DNA of 64,000 nucleotides from Clostridia bacterium. GTDB lineage: Bacteria; Bacillota; Clostridia; Christensenellales; Aristaeellaceae. Position 1 is the first letter of the stretch. Every line of letters begins with the position of its first letter. Shown here piece after piece: positions 1-7,829 of this stretch. The notes under the pieces are model-generated. The model was given only the letters and a program-made list of their open reading frames with translations. It did no database searches and was not told where the DNA came from. The position numbers were made by a program, and so were the translations under genes. Location of the stretch: contig JAFPWH010000021.1 in NCBI GenBank assembly GCA_017395065.1, positions 1 through 64,000 on the forward strand, given 5' to 3'.

Positions 1-1
1 A

Positions 2-580
2 AGCATCGTCTATGAGGATATAATCGTACCTATCAAAAGCGGCGACAGCGTCGAATACCTTTCTGTCGGCCAATATGCCGGTACGGATAAATATACGCTC
101 GATCTGGAATACCGGATCAGTGAAGATCCCCGAAAAAGCGAGTGGAAATACGATGGACCTGAAGGCGATCCCATATATTTAATGTTTGTGACCGGTGTAG
201 CAGCGTCGGCTGACATTATGGTGGACTCGCTCATAGAATTATATCAGGTCAAAAACGAAAACGGCGAAAAGGAATTCATTGGAACAGAAGGTACGGGCAT
301 CAATAAAGCAGGGCTTGTGTACAAATGGGTCTGCGCACAGATAGAGGAAGATATCGATTACAGTCAGGAAAATCCTGTATTGGTCGGATACACTAAACGC
401 TTGTCCATGTATGTGATCACCGGCGAAGAAATGTGCGTGCTGGTGACTGTTCACGCAAAAGCGGACACTCCCGACGGGATACCCGAGGGCGAAACTCTGT
501 TGGAACGCGGCTTCGAATTCGTTGAACTGATCTTCCCGCCAAGTGAACCCGCGCAGAAAAGAGCAGAGTTTCCGATATAA
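2..580 (+). CDS. Hypothetical protein, 5' truncated by window edge
   Basis: The reading frame is open from base 2 to the TAA at 578-580, so the 192 visible residues are the C-terminal part of a larger protein. An internal ATG at 182 has no ribosome site before it and is not believed to be the start. The sequence is acidic and soluble, with no membrane segment in view and no motif that I recognise. Codon use and GC are lower than in the genes after 3 kb, in line with the accessory character of this edge. Function is unknown. Confidence 0.7.
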   Translation, partial: SIVYEDIIVPIKSGDSVEYLSVGQYAGTDKYTLDLEYRISEDPRKSEWKYDGPEGDPIYLMFVTGVAASADIMVDSLIELYQVKNENGEKEFIGTEGTGINKAGLVYKWVCAQIEEDIDYSQENPVLVGYTKRLSMYVITGEEMCVLVTVHAKADTPDGIPEGETLLERGFEFVELIFPPSEPAQKRAEFPI

Positions 581-758
581 ATAAGTTGACCCTTTAGTAC
601 GGAAACAAACAGTCGGGTTACATAACGACCGAAACTAACCGCAAGTGACCTGCTTGGCGAGTCGCGGCCGGTCATAAACGCACAAGAATCCGTTGCTTTC
701 CGAGTGGATCGATTTGAGCAAAATTGGGCGGCATACGAGGGAATAGCGTGGAAGGGCG

Positions 759-884
759 ATGAAGATCGTCGGCCACACGGACTACAAGACCACGGCGAAC
801 AACTACACTCATGTGCGGGACGAGATGCTGAAGAAGGCGACGGTGAACATGGGCGAAGTGTTCGGGAGCAGGGAGAAGGGTTGA
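759..884 (+). pseudogene. Tyrosine recombinase (phage integrase) C-terminal remnant
   Basis: Translation from the ATG at 759 gives a short peptide containing IVGHTDYKTTANNYTHV, the end of the catalytic domain of tyrosine recombinases (the conserved H-x-x-Y region with the nucleophile Tyr of NNYTHV), followed by a short tail and a TGA. A TAG lies in frame at 744-746 and no other part of an integrase can be found upstream. This is therefore a scar of a lost mobile element and not an active gene. A rho-independent terminator follows at once. Confidence 0.75.
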
Positions 885-894
885 CAGGCTGGAA

Positions 895-1122
895 TTATGA
901 CGGCTCCGGGCGTTTGCCCGGGGTTTTTGCTATTTGGATTGAAATAGCCGGTGGAAAATAGCATAATAGAGCAGAATAAATCGTCAACACGCACAGGTCG
1001 AAATCCTTTACACGGAACGACTCAATCAGTGCCGGGTCGGTCGCGTCGCCGATCTCTGTGTTGGTCACATAGTTCATCAGCGTCTTCAACCCGAAGGCAA
1101 ACTCTATTATTTTATTTTTCAT
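895..1122 (-). CDS. Small hypothetical ORF overlapping the end of the TetR gene
   Basis: A 75-codon frame starts at an ATG that overlaps the last codons of the tetR gene by 11 bases. The first 55 residues (MKNKIIEFAFGLKTLMNYV...) look protein-like, but the last part is encoded by the terminator hairpin of the opposite strand, so the natural 3' end is probably lost. No family is recognised. It may be a truncated leftover of a gene once downstream of tetR, or chance. Confidence 0.3.
   Translation of the reverse strand: MKNKIIEFAFGLKTLMNYVTNTEIGDATDPALIESFRVKDFDLCVLTIYSALLCYFPPAISIQIAKTPGKRPEPS
906..928 (+). terminator. Rho-independent terminator after the integrase remnant
   Basis: CCGGGC (906-911) pairs with GCCCGG (916-921) around a 4-base loop and is followed by GGTTTTTG. 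It would end transcripts crossing the recombinase remnant. Confidence 0.7.
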
Positions 1123-1699
1123 CCGCAGCCTGAAGAAGCGGAGCGTCATTTGCTCTGAAGCTCATCTGCAAAACAAGTTCCGCAAAAGCCCGATCCTCCA
1201 ATGGGAACCCTCCGTTGATCCATTCTCTCATCAGGCCGATCACGCCACTGGTAGCGTAAATATACCCCCACCGTGCCAGCAGAGGATAGGCCGCTTCTTG
1301 GCCAGGCTTTGGAAAGCGCTGCATAACCGCCTCCATGAGACGTTCGCTGAAATGGACATCACCCGTTTGCAGTAAAACATTAAAATCTCTGGCGTGTTTT
1401 CTCACATAGCCAAAGAACAGGGTGAAATCTTCAATCAGGCTTTGATCCAAGTCGATTCGCCGCCCTTTGGCGTCCGCTACCGGGATCTTCTCTATCACAT
1501 CGTTTTCAATCTCTTTCAGCAGCTCGATCGTATCATTATAGTAGCTGTAAAAAGTGGATCGGTTGACATCCGCAAGATTGCAGAGGTCTGTGACGCTGAC
1601 GGCAGCAAGCGGTTTTTCTTCCATTAGATCCATCAACGCGTCCTTGAGCAATCTCTTTGTCATTTTGACCCGCCGGGATTCTGACTCTGACTTGATCAT
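1112..1699 (-). CDS. TetR/AcrR family transcriptional regulator
   Basis: A 195-residue protein. The N-terminal DNA-binding domain (about residues 10-60) has the helix-turn-helix VSVTDLCNLADVNRSTFYSYY, and the rest resembles the C-terminal ligand domain of Firmicute TetR proteins. The frame is open further upstream, but the ATG at 1699 is preceded by GAGAGGG at good spacing and begins just before the usual helix 1 (KMTKRLLKDALMDLM). It is divergent from the dehydrogenase gene at 1852 and probably represses it and itself. Short inverted repeats TTGTT-GGA-AACAA (1734-1746) and TTGT-TT-ACAA (1767-1776) lie between the two genes and are candidate operators; the second overlaps the -35 box of the neighbour. 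Confidence 0.85.
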   Translation of the reverse strand: MIKSESESRRVKMTKRLLKDALMDLMEEKPLAAVSVTDLCNLADVNRSTFYSYYNDTIELLKEIENDVIEKIPVADAKGRRIDLDQSLIEDFTLFFGYVRKHARDFNVLLQTGDVHFSERLMEAVMQRFPKPGQEAAYPLLARWGYIYATSGVIGLMREWINGGFPLEDRAFAELVLQMSFRANDAPLLQAADEK

Positions 1700-1769
1700 A
1701 TTTTTCCCTCTCATTCCAACAAGAAAGCGGTTTTTGTTGGAAACAAAACGAATAGAACAATACTGTTTG

Positions 1770-1798
1770 TTTACAAGCCAACATTCTGTATGTAGAAT
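1770..1798 (+). promoter_or_regulatory. Sigma-A promoter of the SDR gene
   Basis: TTTACA (1770-1775), 17-base spacer, TAGAAT (1793-1798). The inverted repeat at 1767-1776 overlaps the -35 box, a position suited to repression by the divergent TetR protein. Confidence 0.7.
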
Positions 1799-1851
1799 AA
1801 TACACGAAAGAGACAGATCTGTCAAGGCGAAATTCTGAGGAGGAAGAGCAG

Positions 1852-2844
1852 TTGAATAAAGCTTATCTGATTACAGGGGCCGCGGGTCACCTGGCTTCCA
1901 CGACCATTGAAAAACTGCGGAAACAGGACTGCCGTATCCGCGGCCTGATTCTGCCGGATGAGCCCGGTACAGATGATGAGCAGATCACCTATTTCCGCGG
2001 AGACGTGACAAAACCGGATACGCTGGTCGCATTTTTCTCCGGCTTGGAGGATTCGGAGGTTATCGTCCTGCACATGGCTGCAATCATCAGCATTCAGGAT
2101 AAAGTGTCTCCCGCTGTATACAACGTGAATGTGAATGGTACGAGGAACATTTTGGACAAGTGCCTTCAATACCATATTAAACGGCTTGTCTATGTCAGCA
2201 GCGTCCATGCGATTCCGGAGCCGGACAAAATCTCAACCATCACAGAGGTCGATCATTTTTCCAAAGACGCGGTGGAAGGGGCCTATGCAGTCACAAAAGC
2301 AGAGGCCACACAGTTGGTACTTGACACAGGCAAAAAAGGGCTGGACGTCGTCGTGGTACATCCCTCCGGTATCACCGGCCCCGGTGATTTGGGCAGAAAC
2401 CACTTGACGCAGCTTGCGCAGATGTATCTCCATCATAAGCTGCCGATGGGCGTGCGGGGTGGTTATGACTTTGTGGATGTGCGGGACGTTGCAGACGGAA
2501 TTCTTCGTGCGGCGGAGCGTGGGCGCAGCGGTGAATGTTATCTTTTGAGCAACCGTTATGTTGCCATTTCAGAGTTCCTGGAGTTTATGCGTGTAGCGAC
2601 AGGGCGAAAAACGCATAAGGGCTGCTGCCCTCTCTGGCTGGCTAAGGTCGTGGCTCCTGCAGCCGAAGGAATCGCAAAGCTCCAAAAGAAACGTCCCATT
2701 TTTACAAAGTATTCGCTGAAAACGATGGAATCGAACGGCCATTTCTGTCATGACAAAGCCACAATGGATTTGGGCTACCATCCTCGTGATTTTAAGGATA
2801 CCGTGGCAGATACAATCTCATTTCTTGTTGCGCATAACGCGTGA
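1852..2844 (+). CDS. NAD(P)-dependent epimerase/dehydratase (extended SDR)
   Basis: A 330-residue extended short-chain dehydrogenase. The N-terminus carries the dinucleotide-binding TGAAGHLAS glycine motif (residues 8-16), and the catalytic Y-x-x-x-K is seen as YAVTK. Overall it resembles the 3-beta-hydroxysteroid dehydrogenase/dihydroflavonol reductase-like branch, which reduces or oxidises a hydroxyl or keto group on small molecules; the substrate is not predictable. The start is a TTG preceded by GAGGAGGA. It is divergent from a TetR gene and has its own promoter, so it is probably an inducible single-gene detoxification or modification function. Confidence 0.85.
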   Translation: MNKAYLITGAAGHLASTTIEKLRKQDCRIRGLILPDEPGTDDEQITYFRGDVTKPDTLVAFFSGLEDSEVIVLHMAAIISIQDKVSPAVYNVNVNGTRNILDKCLQYHIKRLVYVSSVHAIPEPDKISTITEVDHFSKDAVEGAYAVTKAEATQLVLDTGKKGLDVVVVHPSGITGPGDLGRNHLTQLAQMYLHHKLPMGVRGGYDFVDVRDVADGILRAAERGRSGECYLLSNRYVAISEFLEFMRVATGRKTHKGCCPLWLAKVVAPAAEGIAKLQKKRPIFTKYSLKTMESNGHFCHDKATMDLGYHPRDFKDTVADTISFLVAHNA

Positions 2845-3051
2845 TAAACAAATAAACTGATTATAAGGAACCTGTCATGTTTTGTGAAGTCGGAAAACGC
2901 CCAAAACGGTGAACAGTATATCCGGTGTTGCCATCGCCGAGCCGTATGTTGCCATCAGCCCAAGAGTAACACCGTACCAAAATATGCGTTCTTTGCTGAG
3001 CCTCCCGAGGGCTTTCGCACTTTTGCAAAAATCCGTTTGTCTGCGCAATAA

Positions 3052-3090
3052 ACGGGAAACGGCCGCAAGCGGGGCCGTTTCCCGTCTTTT
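3052..3090 (-). terminator. Terminator of metG, possibly bidirectional
   Basis: A perfect 13-bp stem, ACGGGAAACGGCC (3052-3064) with GGCCGTTTCCCGT (3073-3085), lies 20 bases past the metG stop. T-rich sequence follows on both strands (CTTTTG on plus, GTTTATTG on minus). Confidence 0.75.
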
Positions 3091-3104
3091 GTCTGTTTAT
3101 TCCC

Positions 3105-5087
3105 TCAGCCTACTTCGCTTCCCGGGGCGAAGGCGCCGCCGTCCACGGTGAGCAGGCGGACGTTGCCGTTTTTGTCGTCCGCGCACAGGAGCATGCCTTC
3201 GCTGAAGATGCCCTTCATCTTGCGGGGCGGCAGGTTCTTTACGAGGATGACGGTCTTGCCCTGCATGTCCTCGGGCGTATAGTATTTGGCTATGCCGCTT
3301 AAGACCGTGCGGGTCTCTCCCCCACCGATGTCGAGCGTGGATTTTAGCAGCTTGTCGCTGCCCTCCACCTTTTCGCAGGCGACGATCTTCGCGGCGATCA
3401 GTTTGGTCTTGAAGAACTCGTCCACCGTCACGAGACCGTCTTCGCTCTTTGCGGGCGCGCTCTTTTCCGCCGGCTTTTCGGCAGGCTTTGCGGGCGCCTC
3501 CTGCGGTTTGCCGCCGCTTAGCGCCTCCAGTTCCTTTTGCACGTCCACGCGCGGGAACAGCGCCTGGCCCTTTTTGACCGTAAGGCCCGCGGGCAGCGCG
3601 CCGAACTTCTTTACGCTGTCCCAGGTTTTGAGCTTATCGTCGCTGACACCGAGCTGCTCGTAGATGCGCTCGGGCGTCGTGGGCATGACGGGATATATCT
3701 GAACGGCTATGCCGCGAACGCCTTCAGCCAATACGTACAGCACGGTCTTTAAGCGCGGCAGGCCCTCTTCGCTCTTTCCGAGCACCCAGGGCTGTGTGAT
3801 GTCGATATAGCGGTTGAGTTCGCCCACGAACTTCCAGATTTCGCCCAGCGCCAGCGAGAACTGAAGCTCGTTCATGTGCTTTTCGACCTGCGCGGGCAGC
3901 GCCTCGAACAGCTCGATAATGTGCCTGTCCGCCTCTTCGTAGGCGCCGGGCGCGGGCACTTCACCGCCGAAATACTTTTCGATCATGGCCACCGTGCGGC
4001 TGACCAGATTGCCCAGGTCGTTGGCCAGATCGGCGTTTATGCGGGTTAAGAAGGACTCGTTGGTGTAGTTGCCGTCCGAACCGAAGGGCATCTCGCGCAT
4101 CAGGTAATAGCGCAGCGCGTCCACGCCGTAGCGGGCCACGATGGGGCCGGGATAGACGACGTTGCCCTTGGATTTGCTCATCCTGTCCGCGCCGAAGAGC
4201 AGCCAGCCGTGGCCGAAGACCTGTTTGGGCAGGGGCAGCCCCAGCGCGTGCAGCATGATGGGCCAATAGATCGTATGGAAGCGCACGATCTCCTTGCCCA
4301 CGAGGTGCACGTCCGCGGGCCAGTACTTTTTGAACAGGCTGTCGTCTTCGCTCTGATAGCCGAGGGCGGTTATGTAGTTGCTCAGCGCGTCGATCCATAC
4401 GTAGACGGTGTGCTTGGGATCGAAGTCCACCGGAATGCCCCACTTGACGCTGGTGCGGCTGACGCACAGGTCCTGAAGGCCGGGGCGCAGGAAGTTGTTG
4501 AGCATTTCGTTCGCGCGGCTCGCGGGCTGAATGAAATCGGGATGCTCCTCGATGTAGCGGATCATCCAGTCCTGATACTTGCTCATGCGGAAGAAATAGC
4601 TCTCCTCCTTCATGGGCTGGCAGGGACGGCCGCAGTCGGGGCAGACCTTCTCGCCGTTCTTTTCGACCAGCTGCGTGGGCGTCCAGAAGCTCTCGCAGGG
4701 CGTGCAGTACATGCCTTCGTATTCGGCCTTGTAGATGTCTCCCTGATCGTAGAACTGTTTGAAGATCTTCTGCACGATGCGGATGTGCCTGTCCTGGGTG
4801 GTGCGGATGAAGTCGTCGTATTCGATGTTCATCAGCTTCCACAGGTCCTTGGTCTCGGCCACGATCTTGTCCACGTACTGTATGGGCGTGACGCCCGCCT
4901 CGGCGGCCTTGCGCTCGATCTTCTGGCCATGCTCGTCGGTGCCTGTCAGGAAATAGGTGTCGTAGCCGCACATCTTCTTGAAGCGGGTCATCGTGTCCGC
5001 CGCGACGGTGGTATATGTATGGCCGATGGTCATATTGCCCGAGGGGTAATAGATCGGCGTGGTTATATAAAACGTAGGCTTATTCAA
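3105..5087 (-). CDS. metG: Methionyl-tRNA synthetase with C-terminal tRNA-binding domain
   Basis: A 660-residue class I synthetase that charges tRNA-Met. The HIGH-type signature is TIGH (residues 20-23) and the KMSKS loop is DRMSKSKGN. A zinc knuckle with CTPC and CPDCGRPC lies in the connective domain. A Pro/Ala/Lys-rich linker (about 530-560) leads to an EMAP-II/Trbp111-like OB fold (VDEFFKTKLIAAKIV...), so the dimerising tRNA-binding module is fused as in many Firmicutes. The start is a TTG with GAGGTG upstream. It is a single-gene unit with a near-consensus promoter and a strong terminator; no T-box leader is present in the short 5' region. Confidence 0.97.
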   Translation of the reverse strand: MNKPTFYITTPIYYPSGNMTIGHTYTTVAADTMTRFKKMCGYDTYFLTGTDEHGQKIERKAAEAGVTPIQYVDKIVAETKDLWKLMNIEYDDFIRTTQDRHIRIVQKIFKQFYDQGDIYKAEYEGMYCTPCESFWTPTQLVEKNGEKVCPDCGRPCQPMKEESYFFRMSKYQDWMIRYIEEHPDFIQPASRANEMLNNFLRPGLQDLCVSRTSVKWGIPVDFDPKHTVYVWIDALSNYITALGYQSEDDSLFKKYWPADVHLVGKEIVRFHTIYWPIMLHALGLPLPKQVFGHGWLLFGADRMSKSKGNVVYPGPIVARYGVDALRYYLMREMPFGSDGNYTNESFLTRINADLANDLGNLVSRTVAMIEKYFGGEVPAPGAYEEADRHIIELFEALPAQVEKHMNELQFSLALGEIWKFVGELNRYIDITQPWVLGKSEEGLPRLKTVLYVLAEGVRGIAVQIYPVMPTTPERIYEQLGVSDDKLKTWDSVKKFGALPAGLTVKKGQALFPRVDVQKELEALSGGKPQEAPAKPAEKPAEKSAPAKSEDGLVTVDEFFKTKLIAAKIVACEKVEGSDKLLKSTLDIGGGETRTVLSGIAKYYTPEDMQGKTVILVKNLPPRKMKGIFSEGMLLCADDKNGNVRLLTVDGGAFAPGSEVG

Positions 5088-5117
5088 GCAGCATCACCTC
5101 GCAAACATATTGATGGC

Positions 5118-5146
5118 ATTGTATAACCGCGAACGCGCTTTGTCAA
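5118..5146 (-). promoter_or_regulatory. Sigma-A promoter of metG
   Basis: On the minus strand TTGACA (5146-5141), 17-base spacer, TACAAT (5123-5118), about 30 bases before the TTG start of metG. Confidence 0.8.
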
Positions 5147-5176
5147 GCAAAAGCGTGTAAAAGGCACAAAAAACGC

Positions 5177-5205
5177 TTGATTCACGCGCAAAAAGGGTAT
5201 ATAAT
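5177..5205 (+). promoter_or_regulatory. Sigma-A promoter of the XRE-S24-like gene
   Basis: TTGATT (5177-5182), 17-base spacer, TATAAT (5200-5205), 31 bases before the ATG at 5237. It is divergent from the metG promoter. Confidence 0.85.
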
Positions 5206-5236
5206 AGCTTCAAAACGACAGCCGGAGGGTATATTT

Positions 5237-5950
5237 ATGGGCAGAATGGGCGATACGATACGGCAAAACCGCATCAAATACAAAATGACCGAAAAACAGC
5301 TGGCCAAAAAGACGGGGCTGGCCGAAAGCGTGATCAAGGATTTCGAGTCCGGCAAACGCATTCCCTCGGACGATCAGGCGCGGCGCATCCTGAAGGCGAT
5401 GGGCGCAGCGGACACGGTCAGCACCGAGATCGACAGCGCAAACGAGCCGGAGGTAAAGCTCAGGCCCCGGCCGAGACCCTACATCATCCCGGTCGAGCCG
5501 GACGAGCCCGAACCGACGCCGCAGGAGATAAAAGCCCAGACAGAGAGCAACGACGCCTGGCTGGACGCGCTGGGCGGCGTGGTAAAGCGCATCCCAGTCG
5601 TCGACGAAAACGGGCTGGTGATGGATCACATGCTCTTCCCCGTGACGGGCGGAAAGATCGAAGGCGGACAGCCGGACAAGGTGATCCTTTTCCGCGTCGC
5701 GGACGAGGAGATGGGCGGCTTCCGCATCCACGCGGGCGACGTTTTGCTCATCGTGCCGGACAAGACGCCCGTGGACGACGCGTTCATGCTGATAAGCGCA
5801 AACGGAAAACGCAGGCTGCGCAGGGTGAAAAAACTGGACGGTTCGAAGCTTCTGCTTCAGTCCTACGACCGGGAGATCAAAGTGGAGACCCGCCTCTGGG
5901 CCGAGGTGCAGTTTCTGGGCCGCTGCGTAAAGCTGATCCGCGCGCTGTAG
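5237..5950 (+). CDS. XRE-family regulator with a degenerate S24/LexA-like C-terminal domain
   Basis: A 237-residue protein. Residues 5-57 form a Cro/CI helix-turn-helix (MTEKQLAKKTGLAESVIKDF). A Pro/Glu-rich linker (about 75-100) joins it to a C-terminal domain with the layout of the LexA/CI self-cleaving fold: FRVADEEMGGFRIHAGDVLLIV, then an RRLRRVKKL strand. In active S24 proteins the first block is G-D-S-M with a catalytic Ser; here the matching place is DEEM, so the Ser is missing. The domain may act as a non-proteolytic sensor or dimeriser. The ATG at 5237 follows GGAGGG; the frame is open further upstream but that part lies in the promoter. The DUF6273 gene follows 48 bases downstream and may be co-transcribed. 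Confidence 0.8.
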   Translation: MGRMGDTIRQNRIKYKMTEKQLAKKTGLAESVIKDFESGKRIPSDDQARRILKAMGAADTVSTEIDSANEPEVKLRPRPRPYIIPVEPDEPEPTPQEIKAQTESNDAWLDALGGVVKRIPVVDENGLVMDHMLFPVTGGKIEGGQPDKVILFRVADEEMGGFRIHAGDVLLIVPDKTPVDDAFMLISANGKRRLRRVKKLDGSKLLLQSYDREIKVETRLWAEVQFLGRCVKLIRAL

Positions 5951-5998
5951 AGAAGCCTTCAAAGCGCCTTGTAATTCCTTGCATCGGAGGGCACAAAA

Positions 5999-7765
5999 AT
6001 GAAGCGCATACTTGTACTGCTGCTTACGCTCGCGCTGATCAGCGGCGCTTATGCCGAAACGGGCATAGAAGCGGACGCCCTGCTGCCTTCAGCCGAGTTC
6101 GCGATCGGCCGCAAGCCCAACGCCGACCACGGCACCGGCGGCAACCGTACGCAGATCTACCGCGGCTTTACCGAGGAAGACTACGAGGCGTTCAGCCTGT
6201 ATCTGGGCGCCCGGGGCTGCAAGAGCAAAAGCGCCGCGCGCAGGGAATACGTGCTGACGCTCGACATCGTCAAGGGCGATACCGTGATCGCCTTCACGTA
6301 CGACCGCCAAAAGCAAACCGCCACGCTCAAATATCCGTCCGGCGCCGCGCTCGAAACCGAACGCACGGACGGCGGCGAAGAAAAGCCGGCCCTGCCCGCG
6401 CTGGACAGTGTCTACGGCGAACTGATGCCGAATGCCTCCGCCGTACTGGGCAGAGCAGGCGATCCGAACTATCGCTTCTCTGACGGCAAGCGCGACGACT
6501 GGTTGACCTACCGTTTTTTCGACGTGTCCTACGAGGACTACACGCGCTTTGGCAGCTATTGCGCGCAAATGGGCTGCGTTTATTCGGACAGCAAGATCCA
6601 ACCTTTCCTGTACGCAGGCGAAGCCCGGAAGGATTCCCGGCATTACGCGATCGACTGTGACCTGAAGAAGGGCGACGCAGTGATGGAGGTGCTGTACTAT
6701 ATCGGTGATGGAAAGTACGACTTCGCGGGCGGCGTTTTGACGGTGAAGTATTCGTTCAAGGGCTATCCCGAGGATACTGTGGCGCTGAGCGAGCCTTCGG
6801 CGCCGAGCTCGCTGCCGCCGTGCGAGCTTTTGAGCGTAAGGATGCCCTCCGCCTCGGCGGTGCTGGGCAGGCAGCCGGACAGATCCGAAACGATCGACGA
6901 GGGTATGGCCGCCTTCTATTACGAAAACGTCAGCGGCCGCGAAGCGAACGCTTTCAAGGATTACGCGCGGGCCTGCGGCTGCGACGTCCAGATCACCGGC
7001 TTCGAAGAGGATTATTATCCGGCGGAGATATACAGGGACGGACAGGTTTTCTATATCGAATACGGCTACCGCGATCATATCCTCTGCGTGTACTATCCCC
7101 TTGGCACGCATCCCGAAAAGGTCAGCTTCCCACTGAGCGAAAGCGCGGCCGCGGGCGACCTTGTGACCTTCGGCAAATACGAGCAGGACGGCGACGAAGA
7201 AAACAGGAAGGAAGCCATCGAATGGCTCGTGCTCGACCGTTTCGACGACGCAAGCCTCCTGCTGATCAGCCGCTATGTGCTGGACGCCGGCCCCTACGAC
7301 GCGGAATATGCCGACACCTCGTGGGAGGCCTGCTCCCTGCGCGAATGGCTCAACGGCGATTTTCTTGCAGCCGCATTCAGCCCGCAGGAGAAAAGCCGGC
7401 TCAGCGACATCGTTTCACGCGATAACGAAAACCCCGTCTACGGTTCAGCCGGCAGCGCGGATACCGTGGACAAGGTCACGATCCCGAGCATCGCCGAAGC
7501 CGCGTGGTATTTCCGAAACGATTACACCCGCATGTGCGCGGCTACCGCCTTCGCCGCGAAAAACGGCGCGGTCGTATCAAGCGGCTACAAGACCTGGGAC
7601 GAGGACCTCGACTGCTGCACGTGGTGGCTGAGAAACTCAGGCAGCACGGAAAAGCTCGCCGCGCTCGTCAGCAACAACGGCTACATCGCCGCAAGCGGCA
7701 AGAAGGTCAGCGATAAAACGCGCGGCATACGGCCGATGATACTGCTTCTCCCCTATGCCGATTGA
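5999..7765 (+). CDS. Exported protein with three repeats and a DUF6273 domain
   Basis: A 588-residue protein with a clear signal peptide (hydrophobic 4-17, cleavage after AYA at about 19). Three related units of roughly 120 residues follow, each starting with a (S/N)AxxxxGR motif: SAEFAIGRKPN, NASAVLGRAGDPN and SASAVLGRQPDRS, then aromatic and Cys-Gly rich segments (ARGC, QMGC, ACGC). The last 200 residues match the DUF6273 type seen in clostridial surface proteins (TFGKYEQDG..., EWLVLDRFDD..., SLREWLNGDFL, WWLRNSG). The role is unknown. RBS is GGAGGG. The gene may be transcribed with the XRE gene before it, and a strong bidirectional terminator ends it. Confidence 0.75.
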   Translation: MKRILVLLLTLALISGAYAETGIEADALLPSAEFAIGRKPNADHGTGGNRTQIYRGFTEEDYEAFSLYLGARGCKSKSAARREYVLTLDIVKGDTVIAFTYDRQKQTATLKYPSGAALETERTDGGEEKPALPALDSVYGELMPNASAVLGRAGDPNYRFSDGKRDDWLTYRFFDVSYEDYTRFGSYCAQMGCVYSDSKIQPFLYAGEARKDSRHYAIDCDLKKGDAVMEVLYYIGDGKYDFAGGVLTVKYSFKGYPEDTVALSEPSAPSSLPPCELLSVRMPSASAVLGRQPDRSETIDEGMAAFYYENVSGREANAFKDYARACGCDVQITGFEEDYYPAEIYRDGQVFYIEYGYRDHILCVYYPLGTHPEKVSFPLSESAAAGDLVTFGKYEQDGDEENRKEAIEWLVLDRFDDASLLLISRYVLDAGPYDAEYADTSWEACSLREWLNGDFLAAAFSPQEKSRLSDIVSRDNENPVYGSAGSADTVDKVTIPSIAEAAWYFRNDYTRMCAATAFAAKNGAVVSSGYKTWDEDLDCCTWWLRNSGSTEKLAALVSNNGYIAASGKKVSDKTRGIRPMILLLPYAD

Positions 7766-7777
7766 CGAAAGAAAACG

Positions 7778-7820
7778 AAACACTCCCCTTGCGCGTTGCT
7801 GCGCAAAGGGAGTGTTTTTT
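7778..7820. terminator. Bidirectional rho-independent terminator
   Basis: ACACTCCC and TTGCGC on the left (from about 7780) pair with GCGCAA and GGGAGTGT on the right (to 7815), followed by TTTTTT on plus and a T-rich stretch on minus. It separates the convergent DUF6273 and thiT genes. Confidence 0.85.
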
Positions 7821-7829
7821 GAATGCGCC

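Noticed and set aside
2875-3047. Protein-like frame on minus (LSKERIFWYGVTLGLMATYGSAM) ending in TGA at 2875
   Set aside because: It has no start codon or ribosome site and runs into the metG terminator. It could be the tail of a lost membrane protein gene, but evidence is too thin to list it as a gene.
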